Origin: Thermomucor indicae-seudaticae
Lineage: Eukaryota; Mucoromycota; Mucoromycetes; Mucorales; Lichtheimiaceae
Reading direction: 5' to 3'
NCBI GenBank assembly: GCA_000787465.1
Contig: JSYX01000745.1
Span: 1 to 14,832 of the forward strand
DNA length: 14,832 bases
A model generated the notes under the pieces. It was not told where the DNA came from. It did not search any database and saw only the letters and a program-made list of their open reading frames with translations. Below are positions 1 through 8,878 of the stretch, piece after piece. Positions within the stretch are counted from its first letter, which is position 1, and every line of letters starts with the position of its first letter. The position numbers and the translations under genes are program-made.

Positions 1-7
1 TTTAAAG

Positions 8-13
8 AATAAA
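8..13 (+). terminator. Possible AATAAA polyadenylation signal of an upstream gene
   Basis: An AATAAA hexamer lies at the very start of the window. It could be the poly(A) signal of a plus-strand gene ending before the window, but no coding sequence is visible upstream and the area is AT-rich, so chance is quite possible. Confidence 0.2.
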
Positions 14-168
14 CCTGTATACTTTACAGTTTCCGTACGCAATCTTGTGGTAAATCTAATAATGCTGATTAAACAAACCATTCATGCCCATGTCACCTAC
101 AATCAGATCGTCCCAGAAACTGAATGAATGAAACAGAAACATACGCAGCATCTAGATAGCTGAGACAC

Positions 169-249
169 GAACTTTTATCTAAAACAGCCGGTGAAACATA
201 AGACATATTCAGACACCTGAGTCAGGAACTTTTATCTAAAATAGCCGGT
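169..249 (+). repeat. 24-nt direct repeat pair in phosphatase promoter
   Basis: Positions 169-192 and 226-249 are the same 24-nt sequence with one mismatch (C/T at the 16th base). Both begin GAACTTTTATCTAAAA and end AGCCGGT. The start-to-start spacing is 57 bp, and the second copy ends 4 bp before a TATA box. The placement suggests a duplicated upstream regulatory element; a binding factor cannot be named from sequence. Confidence 0.6.
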
Positions 250-253
250 TCAC

Positions 254-260
254 TATATAA
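254..260 (+). promoter_or_regulatory. TATA box for the phosphatase gene
   Basis: TATATAA lies 169 nt upstream of the phosphatase ATG, just after the second 24-nt repeat copy. A start about 30 nt downstream would give a leader of roughly 140 nt. This is a motif match plus context only. Confidence 0.5.
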
Positions 261-428
261 AGAGCAGCAGAGATAGTGATGTAGAGACCATCATCTTTCT
301 GAAATATAATACCATCCGTCAATTTGAACTAATAAGCGGCATATTTCGTTCTTGTACTGTTGACGCAAAAGACATTTCAAGCAGGCGCAAAACGTTTTTA
401 AAAATCCAGTATAACGCAGTTCCAACTT

Positions 429-1181
429 ATGGGCTTTCACAGCGTGTCTACCGTTACACAAAGCGTTGGTGACTGGCTAGAGACGGAGGGGGAGCAGCTT
501 GAGAAAGAAGGATCAACAACTACCACGACCATTTTGCCAAATGACTCGCCATTGTACCAACCGCTTGAATGTGGGCCGGACGGCCAACCGGGCGGAATCC
601 TCATTACCAGCGTTGCGCAAGAGATCATTCCGAATGTATGGCTCGGAGGTTACAAAGCCTTGGAAGACTTGAGATTCCTCCGTAAAAACAAGATCACCTA
701 CATTTTGACTCTGGGTCATTTCAAGTACCAGTATCCTGCAACAGAATTTATGCACAAGGTTTGTTGGAATAGCCGTTATAACGTCCACCGAATTGACTGA
801 CCCCAGGATTCTTTTTTGTAGATCATTCCTATTGCAGACCATCCAGAAGCAAACCTTCTGCAGCATTTTCCTACCACCAACGCGTTTATCGACGAGGCGC
901 TTTCGTCCGGTCAACGCATACTTGTCCATTGTCTAGCCGGTGTGTCTCGAAGTCCTACGGTACTTGCAGCATATATAATGTACAAGCAACATATTCAGCA
1001 CAAAGTAGCATTGGCTACGATTAAGCGCTCCCGGCCTTTTGTGAATCCCAACCCTGGATTCGTTCAACAGTTACGGCTTTATCGAGAAATGGGATACGAA
1101 TTCGATCCTCAACATCCGGCTTATATTGCCTATCACAAGGAACACCCTCTGAACGCCGATCATGCAGGCCATGAGAACTAG
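429..1181 (+). CDS. Atypical dual-specificity protein phosphatase
   Basis: Predicted cysteine-dependent phosphatase removing phosphate from Tyr and Ser/Thr of proteins. Two exons, 429-758 and 822-1181, give 229 aa. The 63-nt intron 759-821 starts GTTTGT, has a CTGAC branch point at 797-801 and a T-rich TAG acceptor, and it splits no codon. The signature HCLAGVSRS is at about residues 146-154, with nucleophile Cys147 and phosphate-binding Arg153. Asp116, in IADHPE just after the junction, is the likely general acid. The domain spans about residues 60-215 and begins with the typical IIPNVWLGGYKAL. There is no zinc-binding C-terminal domain, so it resembles small DUSP22/DUSP12-core enzymes rather than full YVH1. 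The N-terminus MGFHSVS has Gly2 but no Ser/Thr at position 6, so myristoylation is doubtful. The start is the first ATG after a TATA box. The substrate is unknown. Confidence 0.9.
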
Positions 1182-1218
1182 AGTTCGACGCTCTCTAGCG
1201 AGCTGAACCGAGTTACTT

Positions 1219-1224
1219 AATAAA
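1219..1224 (+). terminator. AATAAA polyadenylation signal of the phosphatase gene
   Basis: A canonical AATAAA begins 38 nt after the phosphatase stop codon, a normal position for a fungal 3' UTR. Confidence 0.5.
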
Positions 1225-1701
1225 GTTGAACGATATAATATACGTGCGACACCTCCCTTTCTCGATGCTTATTGTAGTATGTACTGCAACAATTTCTGGG
1301 CTTCATCTCGATAATCAGCCATCTCCTTTTTTCTTCGGTATTCGAATGAGAATGGCCCAAGGTCTCGAAACCTTGGTAGATCCGTCCATTACGATTACCG
1401 CATCGTGTTCCTTTCACGATCATCGAAAATCAATAGGTTCTTTTATGTACAAAATAGCGACCGTCGTTATAAGTCTGTCTAACTGTTATATTAGGAACGT
1501 ATTGTTATGTTACAGCACGATATTCTCAAAACCATGTCTAGTTCGTTCTAGCGGGCTTGGCATCTTCCTTACCTATTTTAGTCGGAGCGAGTTTCATATG
1601 CAGACTGCCGACCTTTGCAGCATTCGGGAGAAGGAGAGGTGTTTTTCGCCTTTCAGGAGCTCTTTATCTTTTACTTCTTCCTCTTTACCGCAAAAGGATA
1701 C
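1225..1701. other. Spacer between phosphatase and esterase genes; possible missing 5' exon
   Basis: No recognised gene. A plus-strand frame is open from an ATG at 1265 to 1717 (MLIVVCTATISG at its start), but its translation matches no family I know and has no domain-like pattern. It matters because the downstream esterase lacks the signal peptide and N-terminal strand usual in its family, so a short upstream exon could hide here. I could not find a donor/acceptor pair of normal size that gives a convincing junction. Confidence 0.4.
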
Positions 1702-1709
1702 ATTATATA
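1702..1709 (+). promoter_or_regulatory. TATA-like box immediately upstream of the esterase ORF
   Basis: ATTATATA lies only about 17-24 bp before the first in-frame ATG (1726). If it is used, transcription would begin at or after that ATG, which conflicts with 1726 being the start. It may be a chance AT-rich run or a sign that the 5' end of the gene is disturbed. Confidence 0.25.
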
Positions 1710-1725
1710 GAATATAGAACTGTCA

Positions 1726-3072
1726 ATGAACCAACAATATGTGTATACATCAGTCAGTAGTTACCAGGTTCTTCAGCGGGACTTTGCGACAAACACGGCA
1801 GCCATCCGAGACGCTTTAGGACATGTCCGATACTTGCCAGTCGGTGGACCATACGCGATAGACAATGCAACCGATGTTATGGTGGGAGACGTGTGGGTGA
1901 TGGCTGGTCAGAGCAACATGGAGGGCAACGGGTACTATGTCGACCCCTGGACGGATCCGCCTTCAAGTTACATGGATTATATCGAGAACAGCACGTTTAT
2001 TCATTTGTTTAATTCCAGCGAATCCTGGCAAGTCGCAACAGAACCTACTCACCGGTTGGACGAGTCGTTGCGTGAGGTCGATTTTACTTTGCCCGATTTA
2101 TTAGCACACAACAAGCAGTATCATCTAGTTCGAGGATTCTCGCTCGGTGTGTCCTTTGCCCAATCGTACCGTCAAAAGTTAGACGTGCCCGTTGGTCTGG
2201 TAGCAATGGCCCACGGTGGTACCACGCTGGAGGAATGGGGTCCTGACCTGTTCGAGACAACACCAGATCCATACAATAACACACTGTATGGTGCCATGAT
2301 GGGTCGCCTGGCAAAGCTCCAGAATCAGATCGCAGGCATTCTTTGGTCTCAGGGCGAATCAGATACAGAGTCCCTTGATACGGCTCTTCTTGAGACGTAC
2401 CGCTCTCGGATGGAGTATTGGATCCAGACGACGCGTGAGCGCCTCGGCAATACAGCTCTTCCTTTTGTTTACGTTCAGATCGGTCGCCATATCCGTCAAG
2501 CAGACACGGATCAAGCGTGGAGTGCCATCAGACAAGCGCAGTGGCAGATGAACGGCATGGACGGTAGAGTGGGCGCTGTCGCCAGCATTGACTTGGACAT
2601 GGACGACCGCATCCATCTATCAGCCATGGGTCAACATACCGTGGGCAGGCGTCTCGCTGCGGCCGCCGTGAATGCACTTGATAACAAGGCTGGTACGAGC
2701 AGTCCAAGCTTTGCCAATGTCACTTTTGAGCAAAAAGATCTGAGCCCTGACCAGAGTGGGAAATTCTGGTCGGTACAAAAGACGCTCTTGCTGTCCTTTG
2801 AAAACGTCGAACGCTGGCGGCATGTGGACCGTGTGTTCGGCTTTAGTTTACACCGTTCGAATGGTACGCAGCTTCCAGTGATTTACAGTGCCCGGATTCA
2901 GCAGGATCAACAACACATCCGGCTTTATCTGTCAACGGGCGAAATAGACTTGAGCTCAGACGTGTACCTGTATTATGGCTACGGTAAAGATCCGATCTGT
3001 AACCTGGAGACTGTTGACGGCATGGGTCTTTTAGCATTTGGCCCTGTTCCTGTATCCATGACAGCTAATTGA
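1726..3072 (+). CDS. SASA-domain sialate O-acetylesterase-like carbohydrate esterase
   Basis: A 448-aa uninterrupted frame with the SGNH-type SASA (DUF303, CE6-like) fold, predicted to deacetylate O-acetylated sugars. Visible blocks: LPVGGPY (37-43), VGDVWVMAGQSNMEG (53-67) with nucleophile Ser63, HGGTTLEEWG (163-172), LWSQGESDTE (206-215), and DDRIHLS (293-299) with Asp294/His297 completing the triad. The C-terminal YLYYGYGKDPICN and LAFGPVPV fit the family's end. Family members usually begin earlier, with a signal peptide and a strand leading into the YQVLQRD motif, here at residue 13. An in-frame TAG at 1708-1710 closes the frame upstream. The protein may therefore be 5'-truncated, start at 1726, or have an unseen first exon. 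Several N-x-S/T sites (for example NST, NSS and NNT) fit a secreted protein. Substrate (sialic acid or plant/bacterial glycan) is unresolved. Confidence 0.85.
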   Translation: MNQQYVYTSVSSYQVLQRDFATNTAAIRDALGHVRYLPVGGPYAIDNATDVMVGDVWVMAGQSNMEGNGYYVDPWTDPPSSYMDYIENSTFIHLFNSSESWQVATEPTHRLDESLREVDFTLPDLLAHNKQYHLVRGFSLGVSFAQSYRQKLDVPVGLVAMAHGGTTLEEWGPDLFETTPDPYNNTLYGAMMGRLAKLQNQIAGILWSQGESDTESLDTALLETYRSRMEYWIQTTRERLGNTALPFVYVQIGRHIRQADTDQAWSAIRQAQWQMNGMDGRVGAVASIDLDMDDRIHLSAMGQHTVGRRLAAAAVNALDNKAGTSSPSFANVTFEQKDLSPDQSGKFWSVQKTLLLSFENVERWRHVDRVFGFSLHRSNGTQLPVIYSARIQQDQQHIRLYLSTGEIDLSSDVYLYYGYGKDPICNLETVDGMGLLAFGPVPVSMTAN

Positions 3073-4338
3073 ATTCGTACTTCCTTTGATACCGTAGAAA
3101 CAATAACTTGAATTAATTAAGATCGTTAAAGCCGTGCATTTACGTCATTATTCACCATAAGAGGAAAAAGCTTCAACACCTTTACTCTTTAGTATATTTC
3201 GCATTTGCTCGAATTAATCCGCTGTCTATGAATATATCTTTTTTCAACAACTGATTGCACCATTTTATGAAAAATCCATCCATTTGCAACAGCTGCCCGC
3301 AGGGCCCTTAAGAGACGGTAAATGTTTACGTTTTGTTCTTGAACTATCCTAACCTCTGATGTCCTATACGCCTGAGACACCTTTTTGTTCAAGCATCTTC
3401 TTTGCGTTACACACAACTACTTTTCCACGTTTCTGGGTTATACACAATGTTTATTGTAGCTCTTCTGCCCAAAAGCACTTCTCCACTCGCGCTACCCGTT
3501 GCAGAGCTTTTGCTAGAGCTTGATTAAAAAGGGCCGCCGCATTCAAGGCTATCTTCTGGAGATATGGATGGTGCCGCAACTGCAAGTGAGTCGCGAAACT
3601 GATCATTTTCGGCCCAAATACTTGGAAAGGTCGAGGAATACATACACAGTACAGATATTTCTCTCATGTTATCGATTGCAATTATATCCAGAAACTGTTA
3701 TTGAGAGGCAACAGCGTCATATGGTCGTCGATATTGACCTGGACCCAAAATACCGGCGATAATTGCATGACCCATTTTAAATTCCTCGGCATCGCGCTGG
3801 TCTACATCGATATGCGTGCCGAGCTTATGCATTCATGTTGAGGTGGGACTAGGTTAAGAAAGTTTAAAAACTTGCGTGTGTTAAAGCAAGGCTATCGAAT
3901 TCTCTCTTTTGTGAAAATCAAGTACTCTATCAACGGCCCAATATGCGTTGAGTGGAAAGAGTAATGCTTTCGGCTAGCGCCCATCATTCGCGGTCATTGC
4001 AGTTCTGCGTGCCTCCACCACAGTGGTATTCCGCACTAAGAAGCAGTGGAGGACTGGAACGTCTTCGACCAATGGCCTTTGTTCGTTATTCACGCGATGT
4101 AATGTGAAGCGTAGACGAGACCGTGATGAAACAAAGTTTTGTATCAATTCGATAACATCATGAATGCATAAAACACACGAAAAGCAGACCGTCAGCCCAA
4201 TTCCCGTGGCAGGCGTAAAATGCAAACCGTTCTCATTAATGGAAATCTAGATCTATGCTTCGGTCATTCGAATTACATCCTATTGTGATTTCTTACCAGT
4301 ATCCTGTCCCTATCGTACTTTTGGTGATCGGGTTCCCC

Positions 4339-4729
4339 TTCTGAACGACCAACATAAAGAGTCCAAGCCGCTTTAAACGAATTGTCCACAGCAAGCATAG
4401 ACTGGCCGCAAAAAAGTTGCTGTATCGTACTGAGCGACGTATGCAAGGCATCGTGACCATTATTGACTCCACATCAAGCCTTCGTCAACAATCCCCGGGT
4501 GACTAATAAATCCTCCCCAGATCCACCTGCCGCTCACTTTGACTCCCTGTTCGACGGGGGAAAATAGGGTACAAAGTTACTCGGTAGCAGCCCCCGTTCG
4601 ACATTGAGAGTAAGGCGTGCCTGATGAGGCATTTCGATCCCTGGGCATCATTCCGCATAAGGTTGTTGATGCAAATTTCTGTCACGAGAACCACTGATGC
4701 TGCAACAAGATGATTCTGAACGACCAACA
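4339..4729 (+). repeat. 16-nt exact direct repeat in the intergenic region
   Basis: TTCTGAACGACCAACA occurs at 4339-4354 and 4714-4729, 375 bp apart. Similarity does not extend beyond it. A 16-nt exact match is not expected often by chance in a window this size, but no element boundaries can be recognised. Confidence 0.45.
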
Positions 4730-5054
4730 CGTGTGAAGAGGTATACAGGCGCATACTTTAGTGTACCATAGTAAGACCATGGGGTCACACAATGTCTTCG
4801 TGCAGTGCAACGAGCCCACCAAATTTGTCATTTTTCCATGGGCGATCTCTTCTTCGCAGCTTTCTGTGTAAATAGCTTCCATTGGTTATGTTTTGGATTT
4901 CGTTTCACGCCGGAGCGCTACTGGGAATTGTAACGAGGAGAAGGAGGCCGACCAGAGTCAGAGCGGACGAAACCCTTCTGTCACAACAAGGATGAGAGCA
5001 CGGGCTGTAATTATCATCAAGGGCAAATGAACAGGTGCTCATAAAAGAGCTAGC

Positions 5055-5101
5055 AACAATCATGCGACATCGTCATTGATTATCTGTGTCGCATTGTTGT
5101 T
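5055..5101. repeat. Imperfect inverted repeat (stem-loop)
   Basis: The arms 5055-5069 and 5087-5101 are 15 nt long and complementary at 13 positions, with a perfect ATGCGACA/TGTCGCAT core and a 17-nt loop. It stands alone in non-coding DNA, about 680 bp upstream of the cyclin start codon. No function is evident. Confidence 0.4.
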
Positions 5102-5464
5102 CCATCACCGAAAATCGACAACGAAAACGAAGTACAGGGTTCCCATCGTTGTAAATAATGCAAAGGGGAGCAACCTGCAATGAGTTGCCGTGCCGACCAA
5201 CTTGCAGCAGCGAGGGTAACACTGCAGAAAAGATTTCATTGACAACAAACAGTCCTAAAAATCGAGAGACATGACCTTTTGAAACAACTGCAGTACGTAA
5301 TCATATTTCGCCACCACGAGATGGGTGAGCACAAGTGAGGTTACCAGAAATAGTCCATTTCTCTGATGTCTAGGATCGGCAGATGGGGCACGGTATGCGA
5401 AATAAGGAGAAAGGCGGCGTGATTCAATTGGAGCACCAATTTGTAGCGCTTCCCATTTTAGACT

Positions 5465-5782
5465 ATGCGCTCCGATTCACACTTCCTATTGTTCTCCCCC
5501 TTCCCAACATTTTTTATTGAGGTATTGAGGCAGTGCACTGCTGGTATATTCGCTCTGCCCCTTCCTATCGCTTTGCAACTCTTTGCTCGGCATCCCTCCC
5601 CCCTTTGCTGCCTGCCCCCTCGTTTTTACCCTTTTTTGTTTATTAACATCGCCTCTAATTCTTTGGGTCCCCTTTCCTGTCTCTCTTCTTCTTCTTGAGC
5701 CTTCTCTCCCTTTCGTACACTTGGGCTCTGGCTGTTATTATTGCTGCACTTCTCTTTGGTCCATTGCCAATCCACTCACTTA
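5465..5782 (+). promoter_or_regulatory. Pyrimidine-rich leader/promoter of the cyclin gene
   Basis: Roughly 5485-5730 is strongly C/T-rich on the plus strand (runs such as TCTCTTCTTCTTCTT), as is common just upstream of fungal start codons. The Leu/Phe/Ser-rich frame starting at 5465 is an artefact of this composition. The exact transcription start cannot be seen. Confidence 0.5.
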
Positions 5783-7515
5783 ATGACTTCTTTACGACAG
5801 CCAGGACATCAATATGCGACTTCTTTCCAAGTATTACCTCCATGTCAGCTTCCCGAGCCATCGGTTGCTCCGCCGATCCCAAGTGGCATCCAGTGTTCGA
5901 GACACATGTACCCATGTGGCAGTTTGAAGACGAATGCTGCTCTGATCGATCCGGGAACCGCAGCTGTCCTTCATCCAAGCGCCAGCAAGTCTAACTATGC
6001 GCCCGTTCATGCAAGTAATTCGGTGCCATTACACACGGATCCGGAAATGTATGCACTGCGTAACAAGATTTCTGATCGTGGTCAAGAGAACAAAGCAGCA
6101 ACTTTTTTTCAACCACAGCAGCACCATCATCACCATTATCCTTTTCCGGTCGTGACTGTTAAACGATCCACTCAGGTGAATGAGCAAGCTGCTTATGTAG
6201 AAGCGCTCGTCGGTATGGGTTTCAGCAACCGGGCATATCTATAGACACCGACAGACTAATAAGGCACCTTTGGCTAGACACGAACGCACATGTTATAGAA
6301 ACCATTTGGTCGTCGTCCTCCTCCTCCTCGGCACATCATTACAGCAGGAGCAGCAACAAGTCGTCAGCCGTTGTTCCTTTACGGACGTTTATCGAGGAAG
6401 TTTTGAAGCGGTCTCGGACGACTTATTCGACCCTTCAGACGGCGCTCTTTTACTTGTTCCGAGCACGACCAGCTATCATGAGACAGTTGTACGAAAATAG
6501 TAGCACCTCACGAAACAATCGTCCGTATTGGCAGGATGCGTATATCAGTTGTGGGCGCCGAATGTTCCTGGCGAGTCTGGTCGTAGCGTCTAAATTTGTA
6601 CAAGACAAGACTTATCGGAATTCGGCCTGGGCCAAGATTGCCGGATTGCCGGTAGCCGAGATCAATGCTGCAGAACGTATCTTTTTGGACTTGATCGATT
6701 ATCGTCTTTACATTGCTCAGTCGACCTTTGAACAATGGCACCGCTTATTGCACATGCATGTAGAAGCCAGAGCACATAATCGACCTATCCTGACCCCGCT
6801 TTGGCAAGATTATTTATTGCATTTGCCAACAACGGTTGCTGCTCAACAGCAATTACCATCCCCAGTCAGCCCATCGTCATCAACATCATCCACTGGTTTC
6901 CCAATCAAGCAGCAGCAACAACCAGAGATAGTGGCACACACATTACCCGGTATAACCGAGTCATATCAACTGCCAACAACAGCGAGCAGTCATCATCATC
7001 CTCCGTTTTGTGAGGATCAGCAGCAACAACTACGACGCAAGCGACGACTCCGAGACACATCGATTGGTGAAGATAGACGCCCAGCCGTTTTCTGGCCTGC
7101 CTTGTCCTCCCCACCATCTTCTTGCTCACCAAGTAGTTCCATGGGCTCAACCGCTGGCACCACAGCAACCTATTCTCCGCCTTATAGTGGTTCTCTTCCA
7201 CCCGTGCTTTCGATTTCGTTGCCAAGTTCCAGTTCGTCGTCTCCCATGCAGACGCCTACTACCCAAGTCTCTCCTGTGCGTGCGAATCCGTTTACATGGA
7301 AGACGGGTGCATCCCCGTCACATTTTGATCAAGGCGTCAATTATTACTACCAGCAGCAAGCACTGAAACAGCAGGATCTGTCAAGCAGTAATAGCAGTGC
7401 CAAGAAGCGTAGAGTGGCCGAGTGCGACAACAGCAGCCATGGATACAACAACAATATCAGCCATGTCCGGAGCATGAGAAGAAAGCAGCCAAAAACCAGG
7501 TTATCGGATGCTTAG
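5783..7515 (+). CDS. PHO80/PCL-family cyclin
   Basis: Predicted regulatory partner of a Pho85/CDK5-like kinase. Exons 5783-6212 and 6278-7515 encode 555 aa. The 65-nt intron 6213-6277 begins GTATGG, has a GACTAAT branch point at 6254-6260 and a CTAG acceptor. Splicing joins EALV to DTNAHVIETIW, the usual first helix of PCL cyclins. The cyclin core spans about residues 135-300 and includes FIEEVLKRSRTTYSTLQ, CGRRMFLASLVVASKF at 235-250, AWAKIAGLPVAEIN, and FLDLIDYRLYI at 279-289. The N-terminal arm (about 135 aa) is Pro/Ser-rich with a His run. The 250-aa C-terminal tail is rich in Gln, Ser and Pro and carries basic clusters RRKRRLR, KKRRV and RRKQPK that could be nuclear localisation signals. 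The start is the first ATG in the frame, after the C/T-rich leader. It is nearer to Pcl1/Pcl2/Pcl5 and S. pombe Pas1 than to mitotic cyclins. Tail length suggests regulated turnover, which is inference. Confidence 0.88.
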
Positions 7516-7572
7516 AAGAGAAGAAAAAAAGACAAAAAAGAAATAATCCAGAAAAAAAAGAAAAAAGAGAAG
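7516..7572 (+). repeat. Purine (A/G)-rich tract after the cyclin stop codon
   Basis: About 57 nt is almost entirely A and G, with runs of up to eight A. It begins right after the cyclin stop, so it is probably 3' UTR. Confidence 0.7.
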
Positions 7573-7598
7573 CCTCGTCACTCATTCTTTTGACAAGA

Positions 7599-7676
7599 CG
7601 CACACACACGCACACACACACACGCACGCACACTCACGCTCACTCACACTCACACTCACTCACTCGCGCCACGCAC
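7599..7676 (+). repeat. CA/CACT microsatellite
   Basis: This begins as a (CA)n tract with CACG interruptions and passes into (CACT)n. It is a simple-sequence repeat likely to vary in length between strains. The His/Thr-rich frame running through it is a by-product of the repeat. Confidence 0.9.
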
Positions 7677-7769
7677 CCTTCAGCTCTATGATGTTCATCG
7701 CGCAACGCAGGTTGCATCCCAACGTTTTGATTGTCCTCGCCGGCTTTGCACAAAAAAGAGAACTTCACT

Positions 7770-8070
7770 CCTTTTTTTTGGTGTCCTCTGCCTTGTTTCT
7801 TTAGTCATCTTTTCTTTTTTTCTTTTCATTGTGTTATTGTTGTTATTATTATCATTATTATCTATCCCAGAGACCGTTATGCCTTATATCTTTTTTTCTT
7901 TTGTCTTTTTGCTCCCTGCCCCTTTTTCCCTTGGTGCAAGAACTGTTGCTTTGCAACACCACACATTCTCTTTTTTCTCCCCCTTCCTCACATGCAGGTT
8001 CTTGCTCACCAATTTTTCTTGTCATTATATATTGATATATTATAGTATATATATTTATAAAAATGTTTAG
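7770..8070 (+). other. T/C-rich and AT-rich 3' flank of the cyclin gene
   Basis: From about 7770 to 7990 the plus strand is dominated by T and C, including T7-T8 runs. From about 8025 to 8060 it becomes AT-rich (TATATTGATATATTATAGTATATATATTTATAAAA in pieces), a plausible polyadenylation region. The Phe-rich open frames here are compositional. No gene is seen between 7516 and 8247. Confidence 0.55.
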
Positions 8071-8247
8071 TGGACTGTAAATATGGAAATGAAGGTTCCT
8101 GTCACTTTTTATTTCTAGATTGCATTACTGAATTCGAGGTGATATGCGGCAAATGGACAGTGGGCAGGCAGTCTGAGCCGGAAGTCACACTCCGCTAATA
8201 ACAAGCAAGTTCGACTTGCGTCTTTAAACTTTTGTTATACAGCTGTC

Positions 8248-8612
8248 ATGTTTGGAGTCATTCGAGCATTACCGCGAGGAGCCAGTCGATTTCCAATGAC
8301 CTCCAAGCGAGGCCACAACTACTACAAAGGTGACTGATGGTTTACGAGACAATTGGCTGACATGTGATTAACAAAATGTGTTAGGTACCGGAAGTGGTGC
8401 CATGGGTCGACATACGAAAAAGGGTGGCTACAAAATCGATTGGAATCGCGTTCGTACCTTTGTTGTGCCAGACTTGGAAGGCTTCACCGTACGTCACTTT
8501 TTTTTCTTCCATGTGTTCTGCTTGAGAAGAAGAGGCAGCTAAAAGTCTTGGAATGATATAGCTCGGCCCCTACGTTTCTCGAAAGACGGTTCCTCCAAAC
8601 ACCAAAGCTTGA
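8248..8612 (+). CDS. MRPL27: Mitochondrial large-subunit ribosomal protein mL41 (yeast MRPL27 family)
   Basis: Structural protein of the mitochondrial ribosome large subunit. Three exons, 8248-8329, 8385-8488 and 8562-8612, give 78 aa; no single frame is long enough to show the gene. Intron 1 (8330-8384, 55 nt) has donor GTGACT, branch GATTAAC and acceptor TTAG. Intron 2 (8489-8561, 73 nt) has donor GTACGT, possible branch CTAAA and acceptor ATAG. Recognition rests on TSKRGHNYYKGTGSG, MGRHTKKGGYKIDW, and RTFVVPDLEGFTLGPYVSRK, the conserved mL41 core ending in the VVPDL-(T/E)-F-K-PYVS block. The N-terminus MFGVIRALPRGASRF is basic and unacidic, fitting a mitochondrial import signal. The length is at the short end for the family. 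The gene is 266 bp upstream of, and parallel to, the ZCCHC9-like gene. Confidence 0.92.
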
Positions 8613-8878
8613 GCACTTTATCACCTTTTTTTCATCCCACAACCGTAATAGCGTGCAACATAATCTAGTCTGCCTCTGTACTTTTCGGAAAAAAAAAGTT
8701 ACATTATGTGTCTAATAGAATAAGGCACTCTTCTGTATAGAACGCCTAAAATGATGGTGCATGATCTATCAAGGAGTGTGCTCTATCCATCATAACATTT
8801 TCTGAGGCATAGAGGAGGTTCAAAAGCCACAGTGATTGAGCTTATTACTCCGCATAAGCTTCTTCCTAAAGATCGATC

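Larger units (their letters stand above)
3073..5464. other. Long intergenic region without a supported gene
   Basis: Open frames here are at most about 80 codons, and none shows a recognisable domain, credible splice chain or homology. The longest are about 3520-3762 on plus and 3974-4225 and 4503-4754 on minus; each begins at a non-ATG codon. The region holds a 16-nt exact repeat (4339/4714), a stem-loop at 5055-5101 and a weak one at 3785-3823. It could be plain intergenic DNA, a decayed gene or transposon, or a non-coding RNA locus; the sequence does not decide. Its 3' part is the presumed upstream region of the cyclin gene. Confidence 0.5.

Noticed and set aside
429..445. N-myristoylation signal at the phosphatase N-terminus
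   Set aside because: Gly2 is present, but residue 6 is Val rather than Ser/Thr, so the usual consensus is not met.
513..929. 138-codon open frame antisense to the phosphatase
   Set aside because: It runs opposite exons of a clearly identified gene, crosses its intron and matches no family; a shadow frame.
3520..3762. 80-codon plus-strand frame ending VVDIDLDPKYRR
   Set aside because: It begins at a non-ATG codon, has no recognised domain or splice context, and lies in a gene-free block.
4255..4285. TTCGAATT sequence resembling a tRNA T-loop
   Set aside because: No T-stem pairing or A/B-box arrangement around it supports a tRNA gene.
5465..5994. Leu/Ser/Phe-rich open frames in the C/T-rich leader
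   Set aside because: They follow from the pyrimidine composition, overlap in several frames and have no family match.
6213..6244. A shorter cyclin intron ending at the TATAG at 6240-6244
   Set aside because: It would be about 32 nt, well below the 51-73 nt seen elsewhere, and would add an unexpected segment into the first cyclin helix. The 65-nt intron to 6277 has a branch point and restores the family pattern.
7599..7676. CRISPR-like or telomeric repeat
   Set aside because: It is a simple CA/CACT microsatellite without spacers or telomere units; the genome is eukaryotic.
7422..8070. Open frames rich in His-Thr repeats or Phe/Leu after the cyclin gene
   Set aside because: They are translations of the CA microsatellite and T/C-rich tracts.
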